Below are positions 1-6,197 of a stretch of DNA of 7,159 nucleotides, piece after piece. The position numbers and the translations under genes are program-made. Below the pieces are notes generated by a model. It was given only the letters and a program-made list of their open reading frames with translations. It was not told the DNA's origin and did no database searches. This stretch comes from Chryseobacterium gleum. GTDB lineage: Bacteria; Bacteroidota; Bacteroidia; Flavobacteriales_D; Crocinitomicaceae. Where the stretch lies: the NCBI GenBank assembly GCA_943326825.2, contig CALPUT020000125.1, positions 1 to 7,159 of the forward strand. The letters run 5' to 3'. Each line of letters begins with the position of its first letter. The stretch's first letter is position 1.

Positions 1-555
1 ACAGCAGGAGCAAGTATCACAACATCACAAACAGTTTACATTTATGCTCAAACAGGTACAACACCAAACTGTACAAGTGAGAAGAGTTTTGCAATAACGA
101 TCAATAACACACCAGTTATTCCAACTCCAATTAATGTAACAGCATGTGATAGTTATACATTGCCAGCCTTAACAGTAGGAAACTACTTTACAGGAACAGG
201 AGGATCAGGAATAGCGTTAGCAGTAGGCGCAACAATTACATCTACACAAACAGTTTACATTTATGCTCAAACGGTCACAACCCCAAACTGTAAAAGTGAG
301 GAGAGTTTTGTAGTAACGATCAATAAAACACCGGCAATTACTAATCCTGGTAATATAATTGAATGTGATAGCTATGCGCTACCTGTTATTTTAGGTAGTA
401 ATTTAAGTGGGAATCAAAATTATTACACAGGATCTCAATCAAATAATGGTCAATTGTTGAATGGACCAGTAACTTCTAGTCAAACTATATGGATTTATGA
501 TCATAATGGATCATGTTCTGACGAAGAAAGTTTCCAAGTGACTATCAATATTTCA
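1..555 (+). repeat. Tandem 219-bp coding repeats (about 73 aa units)
   Basis: Aligning the window on itself at an offset of 219 bases matches 1-141 with 220-360. The two share a 27-base identical block (27-53 and 246-272) and long near-identical stretches on both sides. One unit therefore runs about 142-360, preceded by a cut copy at 1-141. A third, much more diverged copy follows at 361 to about 555: it starts with the same C-D-S-Y element and ends with SFQVTIN, but is about two codons longer. More copies probably lie upstream of the window. The units are protein repeats of the adhesin stalk, and the high similarity of the first two suggests recent duplication or gene conversion. Confidence 0.85.
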
Positions 556-1350
556 CCAGTAGTTACTTTTAGTTCTAATATTAATAGTGGTTGCTTACCT
601 TTAACAGTTACATTTACAAACACTTCGTCTCCGATTGGTCAATCTCTTTCTTGGAATTTTGGAGATGGAACGATTGTAAACCTTAATCAAAATTTACAAA
701 GTGTGACACATACATTCCAAACGGATAATTGTTTTGATATTATTTTAACAGCAACGAATAATGGTTGTAGTAGTTCAAAACAGCAATTAGATATGATTTG
801 TGCTTATGCATATGCACAAGCTGATTTTAGTTCAAACAAGGTCTCATCTTCAATTATAGATCCTACTTTCTATTTTACAAACACTTCTACTAATGCCTCT
901 ATTTTTAATTGGTCAGTTAGTGATGGATATAATGGTGTAACAGTAGATTTGAATCATACTTTCCCTACTTCGATTGATAGTTATTCTATAACTTTAATTG
1001 CGAATAATATTCATAACTGTCCTGATACAATTACCAAAACTATAGAAATAACAGATGAATTAATATTCTACGTACCAAATGCATTTACTCCTGATGAAGA
1101 TAATGCGAACCCATATTTTACGCCTGTTTTCTCAGGAGGATTTATCCCAGAAGATTTCGTTATGTATATTTTTAATAGATGGGGTGAATTGATTTTTGAA
1201 ACACACGATGCCACTAAAGGTTGGTCAGGTAGATATGGCGTTGATGGAAAAATTTGTCAAGATGATGTGTATGTTTGGAAAATAGAATTCAAGGAAAAAA
1301 CAACTTATAGATCATATACAAAAACTGGACACGTTTCATTATTGAGGTAA
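1..1350 (+). CDS. Large secreted/adhesin-like protein with PKD domains and T9SS type B (CHU_C) sorting domain, 5' truncated
   Basis: The frame is open from base 1, so this is the last 449 residues of a longer protein; the TTG at 160 is only an internal codon. Residues 1-183 hold beta-rich Ig-like repeats with recurring CDSY, YIYAQT, PNCxSExSF and TIN elements. Residues about 184-265 form a PKD domain (WNFGDG at 218-223). Residues about 272-350 form a second, weaker PKD-like domain (NWSVSDG). Residues about 351-449 match the gliding-motility-associated C-terminal domain: VPNAFTPDEDNAN, then FNRWGELIFET, GWSGRYG and DDVYVWKIEF, ending at HVSLLR. That domain is known to direct export by the type IX secretion system in Bacteroidota, so the protein is probably cell-surface or secreted; an adhesive role is inferred from the repeats and PKD folds. 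No catalytic motif is visible. The domain class is secure, the ligand unknown. Confidence 0.93.
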   Translation, partial: TAGASITTSQTVYIYAQTGTTPNCTSEKSFAITINNTPVIPTPINVTACDSYTLPALTVGNYFTGTGGSGIALAVGATITSTQTVYIYAQTVTTPNCKSEESFVVTINKTPAITNPGNIIECDSYALPVILGSNLSGNQNYYTGSQSNNGQLLNGPVTSSQTIWIYDHNGSCSDEESFQVTINISPVVTFSSNINSGCLPLTVTFTNTSSPIGQSLSWNFGDGTIVNLNQNLQSVTHTFQTDNCFDIILTATNNGCSSSKQQLDMICAYAYAQADFSSNKVSSSIIDPTFYFTNTSTNASIFNWSVSDGYNGVTVDLNHTFPTSIDSYSITLIANNIHNCPDTITKTIEITDELIFYVPNAFTPDEDNANPYFTPVFSGGFIPEDFVMYIFNRWGELIFETHDATKGWSGRYGVDGKICQDDVYVWKIEFKEKTTYRSYTKTGHVSLLR

Positions 1351-1370
1351 GATTATATTAATCTAATCTT
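1349..1370. terminator. Short symmetric hairpin between convergent genes, possible weak bidirectional terminator
   Basis: AAGATTA at 1349-1355 is the exact reverse complement of TAATCTT at 1364-1370, with an 8-base loop. A smaller 5-bp inverted repeat (1351-1355 with 1359-1363) could form instead. The structure overlaps the stop codons of both converging genes, which are only 7 bp apart. It has no GC core and no real T tract, so termination is an inference from position more than from strength. Confidence 0.3.
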
Positions 1371-2356
1371 CCTTTAACCGCATTTTCGATTGAATCTTCA
1401 AGAGAAATAAACTGAAAATTTAAGATTTTTTTTACTTTAGATGGATCATATATAGTTGATGAGAACGCACTAATTGCAGTTTCTTTTGTGATTACAGGGT
1501 TTTTACCAATTAACTTTGAGGTTATACCAGAAAGCATCCAAGATATTTCCAGTAATAATTTAGATACTTTAATTGATGGCTCTTTTTTATTCAATTTTTG
1601 AGCTACTATAGATAACATATTTATGAATGAACTATTTTCACCAATGCAAAGAAAACGTTCATTCGAGATGTTACTATTCATTAATTTTTCCATAATTTCA
1701 GCAACATCTCGAGCATCAACGAATGCATTTGCCCCAGATGTATAAAATTTCAGACCATTATCAATTGTTTTAAAAATAGTCATTGAACTTTGATTCCAAT
1801 CACCTACACCAATTAATAAACAAGGATTAACGATTACGGTATTTAATCCTTCTTCAACGCCTCTCCAAATTTCTTTTTCTGCTGAGTATTTTGAAATTGA
1901 ATAACCACTAGTAGAAGGTGATTGTTTCCATTTAGTATCTTCTGTTACGATTGCATCTTCATTGCCAATTGCTGCTGTAGAGCTGACATAGCATAATTTA
2001 GAGATATTGTTTTTTAGACAAGCATCCACAATATTAGCAGTTCCTTCACGATTTATTTTCATCAATTGATAAAAATCTTTACGATAAAATGATACTAGTG
2101 CTGCACAATGATATACAGTTTGGCAAGATTTTAATTCTTCATCTAATGAAAGAACATCCAATATATCACACTTTACCCAATTGATTTTTTTTAGTCTTAT
2201 GTTAAAATTAACTGGGTCATAAAATTTAAATAATTTTATAACGGTCTCAATTTTTTCTTCTTCACGGAAAATTGCTTTGATTGTAACATCAGAATTAGTC
2301 AATTGAAATAACAAATGACTGCCCAATAAACCAGTACCTCCTGTAACAAATATCAT
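1358..2356 (-). CDS. NAD-dependent epimerase/dehydratase family protein (extended SDR)
   Basis: A 332-residue protein of typical length for an extended short-chain dehydrogenase/reductase. The N-terminal Rossmann fold carries the nucleotide-binding glycine motif GxxGxxG at residues 6-12 (TGGTGLLG 5-12), an acidic D64 at the usual adenine-contact position, and a HCAALV segment at 83-88. The catalytic triad is present as S125/S126 plus Y152 and K156 (YSISK). A conserved NPCLLIG segment follows at 177-183 and the C-terminal substrate domain looks complete. It resembles the dihydroflavonol-4-reductase-like/COG0451 branch rather than a recognisable nucleotide-sugar epimerase such as GalE, so the substrate (sugar nucleotide, sterol-like or other carbonyl) cannot be assigned. 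It is cytosolic, with no signal peptide. The ATG at 2356 places the glycine motif at the expected position. It stands alone on the minus strand, convergent with the adhesin gene. No clear promoter was found directly upstream. Confidence 0.92.
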   Translation of the reverse strand: MIFVTGGTGLLGSHLLFQLTNSDVTIKAIFREEEKIETVIKLFKFYDPVNFNIRLKKINWVKCDILDVLSLDEELKSCQTVYHCAALVSFYRKDFYQLMKINREGTANIVDACLKNNISKLCYVSSTAAIGNEDAIVTEDTKWKQSPSTSGYSISKYSAEKEIWRGVEEGLNTVIVNPCLLIGVGDWNQSSMTIFKTIDNGLKFYTSGANAFVDARDVAEIMEKLMNSNISNERFLCIGENSSFINMLSIVAQKLNKKEPSIKVSKLLLEISWMLSGITSKLIGKNPVITKETAISAFSSTIYDPSKVKKILNFQFISLEDSIENAVKGRLD

Positions 2357-2398
2357 AGAACGAATTTACAATCTTTCTTCTGAATATAATAGAAAATA

Positions 2399-2425
2399 TT
2401 ATAAAATGATGATTTCATTTTATAA
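2399..2425. repeat. Perfect 11-bp inverted repeat in intergenic DNA
   Basis: TTATAAAATGA at 2399-2409 pairs exactly with TCATTTTATAA at 2415-2425 around a 5-base loop (TGATT). It lies 43 bp upstream of the epimerase start and about 50 bp before the small decayed reading frame. It could be a DNA site for a dimeric regulator or an RNA hairpin in a leader. It is very A+T-rich, so chance is a fair alternative, and it has no T tract in either direction that would make it a good terminator. Confidence 0.45.
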
Positions 2426-2475
2426 ATGAACAAAATACGGTTTTTAATGAATATTAAATTAAATAGCTTTGTAAA

Positions 2476-2696
2476 ATGAAGTGGTTAATTTTATGTTTAT
2501 CGTTTTTATTCGTTATAATATATTGTAAATCAGTTTGAAATGAACGAGAGGTGAAGTTGTTCACTAAAAAAAATTAAATATTGTATTTCAAAATGTTATT
2601 ATAGGAGACAAAGCGTTTTTTCCCCAAGAACTAAAGAATCAAATACAATTACAAGTTCAAATTTCAGGTAATGAAATTCAATTCTATAAAGATTAA
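2476..2696 (+). pseudogene. Decayed small secreted/lipoprotein-like gene (stop plus frameshift)
   Basis: From the ATG at 2476 the frame reads MKWLILCLSFLFVIIYCKSV, a classic signal peptide with a possible lipobox cysteine at residue 17, then meets TGA at 2536-2538. Past that stop the same frame continues NEREVKLFTKK to a run of eight A (2566-2573), where it closes at TAA 2575-2577. Adding one base in the A run moves into a frame that is open to TAA 2694-2696 and reads protein-like sequence, including NVIIGDKAFFPQELKNQ and QISGNEIQFYKD. That second frame has no ATG of its own. Together they would make a protein of roughly 73 residues. All three frames are blocked between 2536 and 2567, so no single indel repairs it. 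I do not recognise the family. Alternatives are a sequencing error at the A run combined with a real stop, or a chance protein-like reading of A+T-rich DNA. Confidence 0.45.
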
Positions 2697-2718
2697 GAAG
2701 ATCGTTTTAATCATAAAT

Positions 2719-3066
2719 TTAAGCTAATTCTTCAATAGGATTCCAAAAAACCACTTTAAAGTTTTCAATTTTATCATTTGTTACAATAATCCCTTCTTTT
2801 TCAAGTAATTCCTGCATTAATGTTGGTGTTTGAAAATGCATTTTCCCAGTTAATAACCCATTTCTATTTAATACACGATGAGCTGGTATTTCTGGATTTG
2901 AATGTGCTGTATTCATTGCCCATCCGACCATCCGACTACTTCGTTTAGTACCTAAATAATTAGCAATTGCACCATAAGAAGTCGCTCTTCCATGAGGAAT
3001 TAATTTGACAACTTCAAATACCATTTGAAAAAAATCCTTGTTTTTATCGTTTATACTAGTAATCAC
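2719..3066 (-). CDS. MGMT-family alkyltransferase-like (ATL) protein
   Basis: At 115 residues this is the length of the single DNA-binding domain of O6-alkylguanine-DNA alkyltransferases, without the N-terminal domain of full Ada/Ogt. The core is clear: IPHGRATSYGAIA (residues 23-35, with the base-flipping tyrosine Y31), RSSRMVGWAMN (42-52, R45 in the arginine-finger position) and the active-site loop PAHRVLNRNGLLTG (61-74). The acceptor cysteine of the usual PCHR motif is alanine here (A62), so it cannot accept alkyl groups by the known mechanism. Proteins of this type bind O6-alkylguanine and hand the lesion to nucleotide excision repair; that role is inferred from the family. It lies 20 bp downstream of panC on the same strand and is probably cotranscribed. 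The ATG at 3066 gives the normal family N terminus. No convincing terminator follows it. Confidence 0.93.
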   Translation of the reverse strand: MITSINDKNKDFFQMVFEVVKLIPHGRATSYGAIANYLGTKRSSRMVGWAMNTAHSNPEIPAHRVLNRNGLLTGKMHFQTPTLMQELLEKEGIIVTNDKIENFKVVFWNPIEELA

Positions 3067-3086
3067 ATTTTTTTATTAAACGGAGA

Positions 3087-3926
3087 TTAAAATATTTGTT
3101 TATTATCGATTAATCTGACTTCCCCGCAAAATGCTGCAATGCACATTGTTGCACCTTCAATCCATTTATCTGTCAATGAAACAAGTGTCAAAGGATGAAC
3201 GATTTCAATGTATTCAATTAATAATTCACCTGATTTAAAGAATTCAATTGTTTTAGCTTTTACTTCATTCGGTGTTAAATTTTGAGCTAATTCTTTAGCT
3301 AAATTTAAAGTTTTAAAGATAATTAATGCAGCTTCTTTTTGATGGTTATCAAGTCTTAAATTCCTACTACTCATAGCCAATCCAGAGGATTCTCTAATGG
3401 TTGGGCAAGGAATAATTTCTATTGGTAAATTAAAATGATTTGTCATGTATTTTATCACTGCAACTTGTTGGAAATCTTTTAATCCAAAAAATGCTTTTGA
3501 AGGCTTAACAATATCGAATAAGCGATAAACTACATTCACAACACCATTGAAATGTCCAGGTCTTAAAGCGTCTTCCATTACACCATTAAGCGTGCCTAAA
3601 TCCAACGTAATTTTAGTTAAATCGGCTGGATAAATTTCATCATTTGATGGAGCAAATACAATATCGCATTCACTTTTCGATAATAGTTCAAGATCTGATT
3701 CTAGCGTTCTGGGATACTTTAATAAATCATCAGGATTGTTGAATTGTGTTGGGTTTACATAGATACTTACTAAAACTATATCACAAACTTTTTTAGCTTT
3801 ATGAACCAAGGAAATATGACCAGGATGAAGCGCTCCCATCGAAGGAACAAAGCCTATAGATTTTCCTTCCATTTTCGCATTTGAAATATGGTTTTGTAAT
3901 GTTTCAATTGTATTATAAACTTCCAC
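3087..3926 (-). CDS. panC: Pantothenate synthetase (pantoate--beta-alanine ligase)
   Basis: It joins (R)-pantoate and beta-alanine with ATP, through a pantoyl-adenylate, to make pantothenate, the coenzyme A precursor; cytosolic. At 279 residues it has the usual PanC length. The nucleotidyltransferase signature is present: PSMGALHPGH at 28-37 (histidines 34 and 37), VNPTQF at 57-62, RPGHFNGVVNVV at 122-133, FGLKDFQQ at 147-154 (K150, D151, Q154) and the KMSKS-like MSSRN at 185-189 (S186, S187, R188). Just before that, the commonly seen DGLA reads SGLA (residues 181-184), a non-catalytic change. The ATG at 3926 places the first motif at the standard distance. It heads a two-gene unit with the ATL gene and is divergent from the glycogen-synthase-like gene. 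No panD or panB is visible nearby. A TAnnTTTG box on the minus strand at 3958-3965 is a good promoter candidate. Confidence 0.97.
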   Translation of the reverse strand: MEVYNTIETLQNHISNAKMEGKSIGFVPSMGALHPGHISLVHKAKKVCDIVLVSIYVNPTQFNNPDDLLKYPRTLESDLELLSKSECDIVFAPSNDEIYPADLTKITLDLGTLNGVMEDALRPGHFNGVVNVVYRLFDIVKPSKAFFGLKDFQQVAVIKYMTNHFNLPIEIIPCPTIRESSGLAMSSRNLRLDNHQKEAALIIFKTLNLAKELAQNLTPNEVKAKTIEFFKSGELLIEYIEIVHPLTLVSLTDKWIEGATMCIAAFCGEVRLIDNKQIF

Positions 3927-3957
3927 AATCGTATCTTTAAATTAGTGTTTCAAACAA

Positions 3958-3965
3958 CAAAACTA
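3958..3965 (-). promoter_or_regulatory. Bacteroidota -7 box (TAnnTTTG) for panC
   Basis: Read on the minus strand this is TAGTTTTG, an exact match to the TAnnTTTG -7 consensus of the Bacteroidota housekeeping sigma factor. It lies about 32 bp upstream of the panC ATG, leaving room for a leader of roughly 20-30 bases. I see no matching TTG at the -33 distance, so support is one box plus position. Confidence 0.5.
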
Positions 3966-3975
3966 TTTCTTTTTA

Positions 3976-4005
3976 TTGATGTTCCGCTTTTTTTTTGTAA
4001 ATTTG
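3976..4005 (+). promoter_or_regulatory. Bacteroidota promoter (TTG-N19-TAnnTTTG) for the glycogen-synthase-like gene
   Basis: TTG at 3976-3978 is followed after exactly 19 bases by TAAATTTG at 3998-4005, matching the -33/-7 arrangement known from Bacteroidota. The spacer carries a nine-base T run (3988-3996). The ATG at 4034 lies 28 bp after the -7 box, implying a short leader. This probably drives the whole run through DUF4270 and glmS, since no comparable match is seen in the short gaps downstream. It sits back to back with the panC -7 box, only 10 bp apart, so the two promoters would compete for polymerase. Confidence 0.72.
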
Positions 4006-4033
4006 TGCTGTTTTACCAATCTACTTTTCGTTC

Positions 4034-4855
4034 ATGGAAAAAAAGAGAATCCTTTTTATGTCACAGGAAATTACACCTTTCCTTCCAAAGTCTGATGTTG
4101 CTTCGACAGCTAGAAGACTACCTCAAGGTATACAAGAGGCAGGTAAAGAAATTCGTGTATTTACTCCAAAGTATGGTGCTATCAACGAAAGACGTCATCA
4201 ATTACATGAAGTAATTCGTTTGTCTGGAATGAATTTAATCATTGATGATACAGATCATCCGTTGATTATAAAAGTGGCATCTATTTCTGCGGCAAGGATG
4301 CAAATCTATTTCATCGATAATGATGAATATTTTAAAAGAAAAGGAACTGTAACTGATGATAATGGTGAGTACTTTGCTGATAATGATGAGCGTTGTATTT
4401 TCTTTTGTAGAGGTGTATTAGAAACAGTAAAAAAATTAGGTTGGCAACCAGATGTGATTCATTGTCATGGATGGATGACTTTGTTGATGCCAATTTATTT
4501 GAAAAAATTATATGCAAAAGACCCACATTTCGCTGATACGAAAGTGATTTATAGTTTATATAACGAAAAGTTTAACAAAAGTTGGGATGCTCGTTTAGGC
4601 GAGAAACTTAAATTTGACGGTTTTGATGATGAAATTATTGATAAACTAAAAGATACAAGTTATGAGAACATTGTAAATGTTATGTTACAATATTCTGATG
4701 GTGTTAACGTTAGTAGTGAAGATTTAAGTCCAGAGTTGAGAACGATTTTTGATGAAGCAACTTGTTTAAAACAAGATTATGTTCCAGAAGAAAATCAAAA
4801 CAAAGTAATGTCTGAATTTTTTGATAAAGTAATTGAAGAAGTTGTTCTTATATAA
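4034..4855 (+). CDS. Glycogen/starch synthase N-terminal-domain protein (half-size GT5-like)
   Basis: A 273-residue protein aligning with only the N-terminal Rossmann domain of GlgA-type glycogen/starch synthases, which usually have about 480 residues and two such domains. Visible family features are the start MEKKRILFMSQEITPF, LPQGIQEAGKEIRVFTPKYG (29-48), DNDERCIFFCRGVLE (116-130, matching DNxxRFxxFSRAALE) and QPDVIHCHGWMTLLMPIYLK (138-157, matching PDIVHxHDWQT). The ADP-glucose-binding KxGGL of active enzymes reads KSDVA (19-23), and the C-terminal nucleotide-binding half is absent. Catalysis by the standard mechanism is therefore doubtful; a binding, regulatory or partner-dependent role is more likely. 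The ATG at 4034 fits the family start and the promoter. The next gene starts one base after its stop. Stand-alone proteins of this kind, as I recall, recur in Bacteroidota beside panC and DUF4270; databases usually name them 'glycogen/starch synthase', which overstates the evidence. Confidence 0.88.
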   Translation: MEKKRILFMSQEITPFLPKSDVASTARRLPQGIQEAGKEIRVFTPKYGAINERRHQLHEVIRLSGMNLIIDDTDHPLIIKVASISAARMQIYFIDNDEYFKRKGTVTDDNGEYFADNDERCIFFCRGVLETVKKLGWQPDVIHCHGWMTLLMPIYLKKLYAKDPHFADTKVIYSLYNEKFNKSWDARLGEKLKFDGFDDEIIDKLKDTSYENIVNVMLQYSDGVNVSSEDLSPELRTIFDEATCLKQDYVPEENQNKVMSEFFDKVIEEVVLI

Positions 4856-4856
4856 A

Positions 4857-6185
4857 ATGATATTTTTAAAATCTGTAAAGTGGCGGAAAGGTTTATCTCT
4901 TTCCGCTACTTTTTTGTTTATACTACTTGTTTTAGCAGCTTGTAAGAAACATCAAACCAAAATTGGTAAAGATGCAATTAACTCTGATGAATATTTAATT
5001 TCAGGTGGAATAGATACATTTAAGTTAACTACTTCATCTGTTTTTGCTGACTCTGTTGAAAGCGGCGATACCTATTATAACTTTTTAGGTTCCTACAATG
5101 ATCCTGTTTTTGGAACTGTTGATGGTAGTTTCTTTACACAATTAAGATTATCTGGTTTAAGTCCAAATTTCGGAGATTTAACATCTGTTGTTATTGATTC
5201 ATTTGTACTTGGACTTCAATATGCTGGCAATTCAGCTTATTACGGGGATTTATCAAATCAAAAAATAGAAGTTTATCAATTAACAGATGATTTACAGTCA
5301 GACTCGATTTATTATACTTTTTCAAATGTAGGTTATAATAATTCAAATAATTTAGTGGTTCCAGGAACGGAAACATTTAAACCTGATTTGATTAGCAGTA
5401 CTATTATTGACACGACAAAAGTTCCAGCACAAATAAGAGTTCATTTAGACCCTACTTTTGCTATGAATTTGATGCAGCATTCTCAATCAAATGCATCAGA
5501 TTTTGCATCTCAAACGGCTTTCTTGTCTTATTTTAAAGGATTATACATCAAAACATCAAATGGATATCAAGCACCTGGAGCCGGTGCGGTATTTTATTTA
5601 GATACAAAAACAGCATTATCAAAATTGACGATTTATTATACTCAAGCTTCAGTTAAAAAGCGATTTGACTTTTTGATTAATTCTGAATGTGTTGATTTTA
5701 ATAAATTAAATATACAACGTTCTAATTCGAATATTGTTCAACAAGCTTTGGATACTAAAAGTAATGGAATGAAAGAGTATTACGCTCAATCAAATGAAAT
5801 TAAAGCTAAAATTGAAATGCCTGGAATTTCAAATCTTCCAAAAAATACAATTATTCATCGAGCTGAATTAGAAATTCCAGTTGAATATCAAGATGGATAC
5901 AAATATGGAATTGGAAATTATGTTCGAATTCAAAGAGACTATTCATCAACATCAAGTAGTAAAGTGAACTATACTACAAATGGTTATTATGATATTAGTC
6001 GTAAAGCATTTATTATCGATTTACGTGTTTATGCTCAATCAGTAGTATCAGGGATAATTGATAATACTGGAATTTATGTGTTCCCGGATTATTTTGATCA
6101 ATCAGTCGATAGAATCGTTTTTAACGGTCCGAATTCAATAAATAAGAAAAAACCAAAATTAACACTCAAGTATACAGAGTTCTAA
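4857..6185 (+). CDS. DUF4270 family lipoprotein
   Basis: A 442-residue protein. Residues 1-28 form a lipoprotein signal peptide: a basic n-region (K5, K8, R10, K11), a hydrophobic core around 17-27, and lipobox LAAC with the lipidated cysteine at 29. The mature part has the DUF4270 hallmark LGSYNDPVFGTVDGSF (77-92) after a conserved IGKDAINSD segment, then a long beta-rich body with no recognised catalytic motif and a conserved ending KKPKLTLKYTEF. It is probably anchored in the outer membrane or periplasm; the molecular function is unknown. I chose the ATG at 4857, one base after the upstream stop, over the ATG at 4833, which would overlap the upstream gene by 23 bases. The first 20 codons also form a terminator-like hairpin (4877-4915). 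The stop is 12 bp before glmS, consistent with one operon. Confidence 0.9.
   Translation: MIFLKSVKWRKGLSLSATFLFILLVLAACKKHQTKIGKDAINSDEYLISGGIDTFKLTTSSVFADSVESGDTYYNFLGSYNDPVFGTVDGSFFTQLRLSGLSPNFGDLTSVVIDSFVLGLQYAGNSAYYGDLSNQKIEVYQLTDDLQSDSIYYTFSNVGYNNSNNLVVPGTETFKPDLISSTIIDTTKVPAQIRVHLDPTFAMNLMQHSQSNASDFASQTAFLSYFKGLYIKTSNGYQAPGAGAVFYLDTKTALSKLTIYYTQASVKKRFDFLINSECVDFNKLNIQRSNSNIVQQALDTKSNGMKEYYAQSNEIKAKIEMPGISNLPKNTIIHRAELEIPVEYQDGYKYGIGNYVRIQRDYSSTSSSKVNYTTNGYYDISRKAFIIDLRVYAQSVVSGIIDNTGIYVFPDYFDQSVDRIVFNGPNSINKKKPKLTLKYTEF
4877..4915 (+). terminator. Intrinsic-terminator-like hairpin inside the DUF4270 signal-peptide codons
   Basis: Bases 4877-4890 pair with 4899-4912 over 14 positions (13 Watson-Crick pairs and one G-U at 4882/4907), with an 8-base loop at 4891-4898. 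The core GCGGAAAG/CTTTCCGC is unusually GC-rich for this window. The 3' arm runs into a T tract (4910-4915), present only on the plus-strand side, so the signal points along the direction of transcription. It starts 22 bases after the stop of the glycogen-synthase-like gene, where a terminator would be expected, yet it lies within codons 7-20 of the DUF4270 gene. The structure is certain; whether it ends or only attenuates transcription is inferred. Confidence 0.65.
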
Positions 6186-6197
6186 AACCCAAAGATT

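Larger units (their letters stand above)
2357..2718. other. 362-bp stretch without an intact gene
   Basis: Between the epimerase start and the end of the ATL gene I find no intact reading frame on either strand. The stretch holds the 11-bp inverted repeat at 2399-2425, a TAnnTTTG-like box at 2464-2471 (TAGCTTTG, but only five bases before an ATG and without a clear -33 element), and the remnant of a small secreted protein gene at 2476-2696. The rest is A+T-rich filler with no tRNA-like or repeat signal that I can recognise. Confidence 0.6.

Noticed and set aside
160..162. TTG at 160 as the start of the adhesin gene
   Set aside because: The same frame is open to base 1 and encodes the same repeat family upstream, so the gene begins before the window.
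2464..2471. TAGCTTTG as a promoter for the small decayed gene
   Set aside because: It matches TAnnTTTG but lies five bases before the ATG, so the message would be nearly leaderless, and no -33 element is seen; not strong enough for its own entry.
2691..2712. GATTAA/TTAATC inverted repeat as a terminator for the ATL gene
   Set aside because: Only six A+T base pairs with a 10-base loop and no T tract on the minus-strand exit side; expected by chance in such DNA.
3945..4214. 89-codon plus-strand reading frame overlapping the promoter and glycogen-synthase-like start
   Set aside because: It overlaps the real gene in another frame and has no protein-like features.
4332..4526. Minus-strand reading frame inside the glycogen-synthase-like gene
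   Set aside because: It lies wholly antisense to a well-supported gene, with low-complexity composition and no motif.
4833..4856. Upstream ATG at 4833 as the start of the DUF4270 gene
   Set aside because: It would overlap the upstream gene by 23 bases and add eight residues before an already complete lipoprotein signal peptide; the ATG at 4857 fits better.
5191..5376. Minus-strand reading frame inside the DUF4270 gene
   Set aside because: Antisense shadow of a supported gene with no recognisable features.
6186..6197. A glmS ribozyme or riboswitch upstream of glmS
   Set aside because: The gap is only 12 bp, and this element is typical of Firmicutes, not Bacteroidota.
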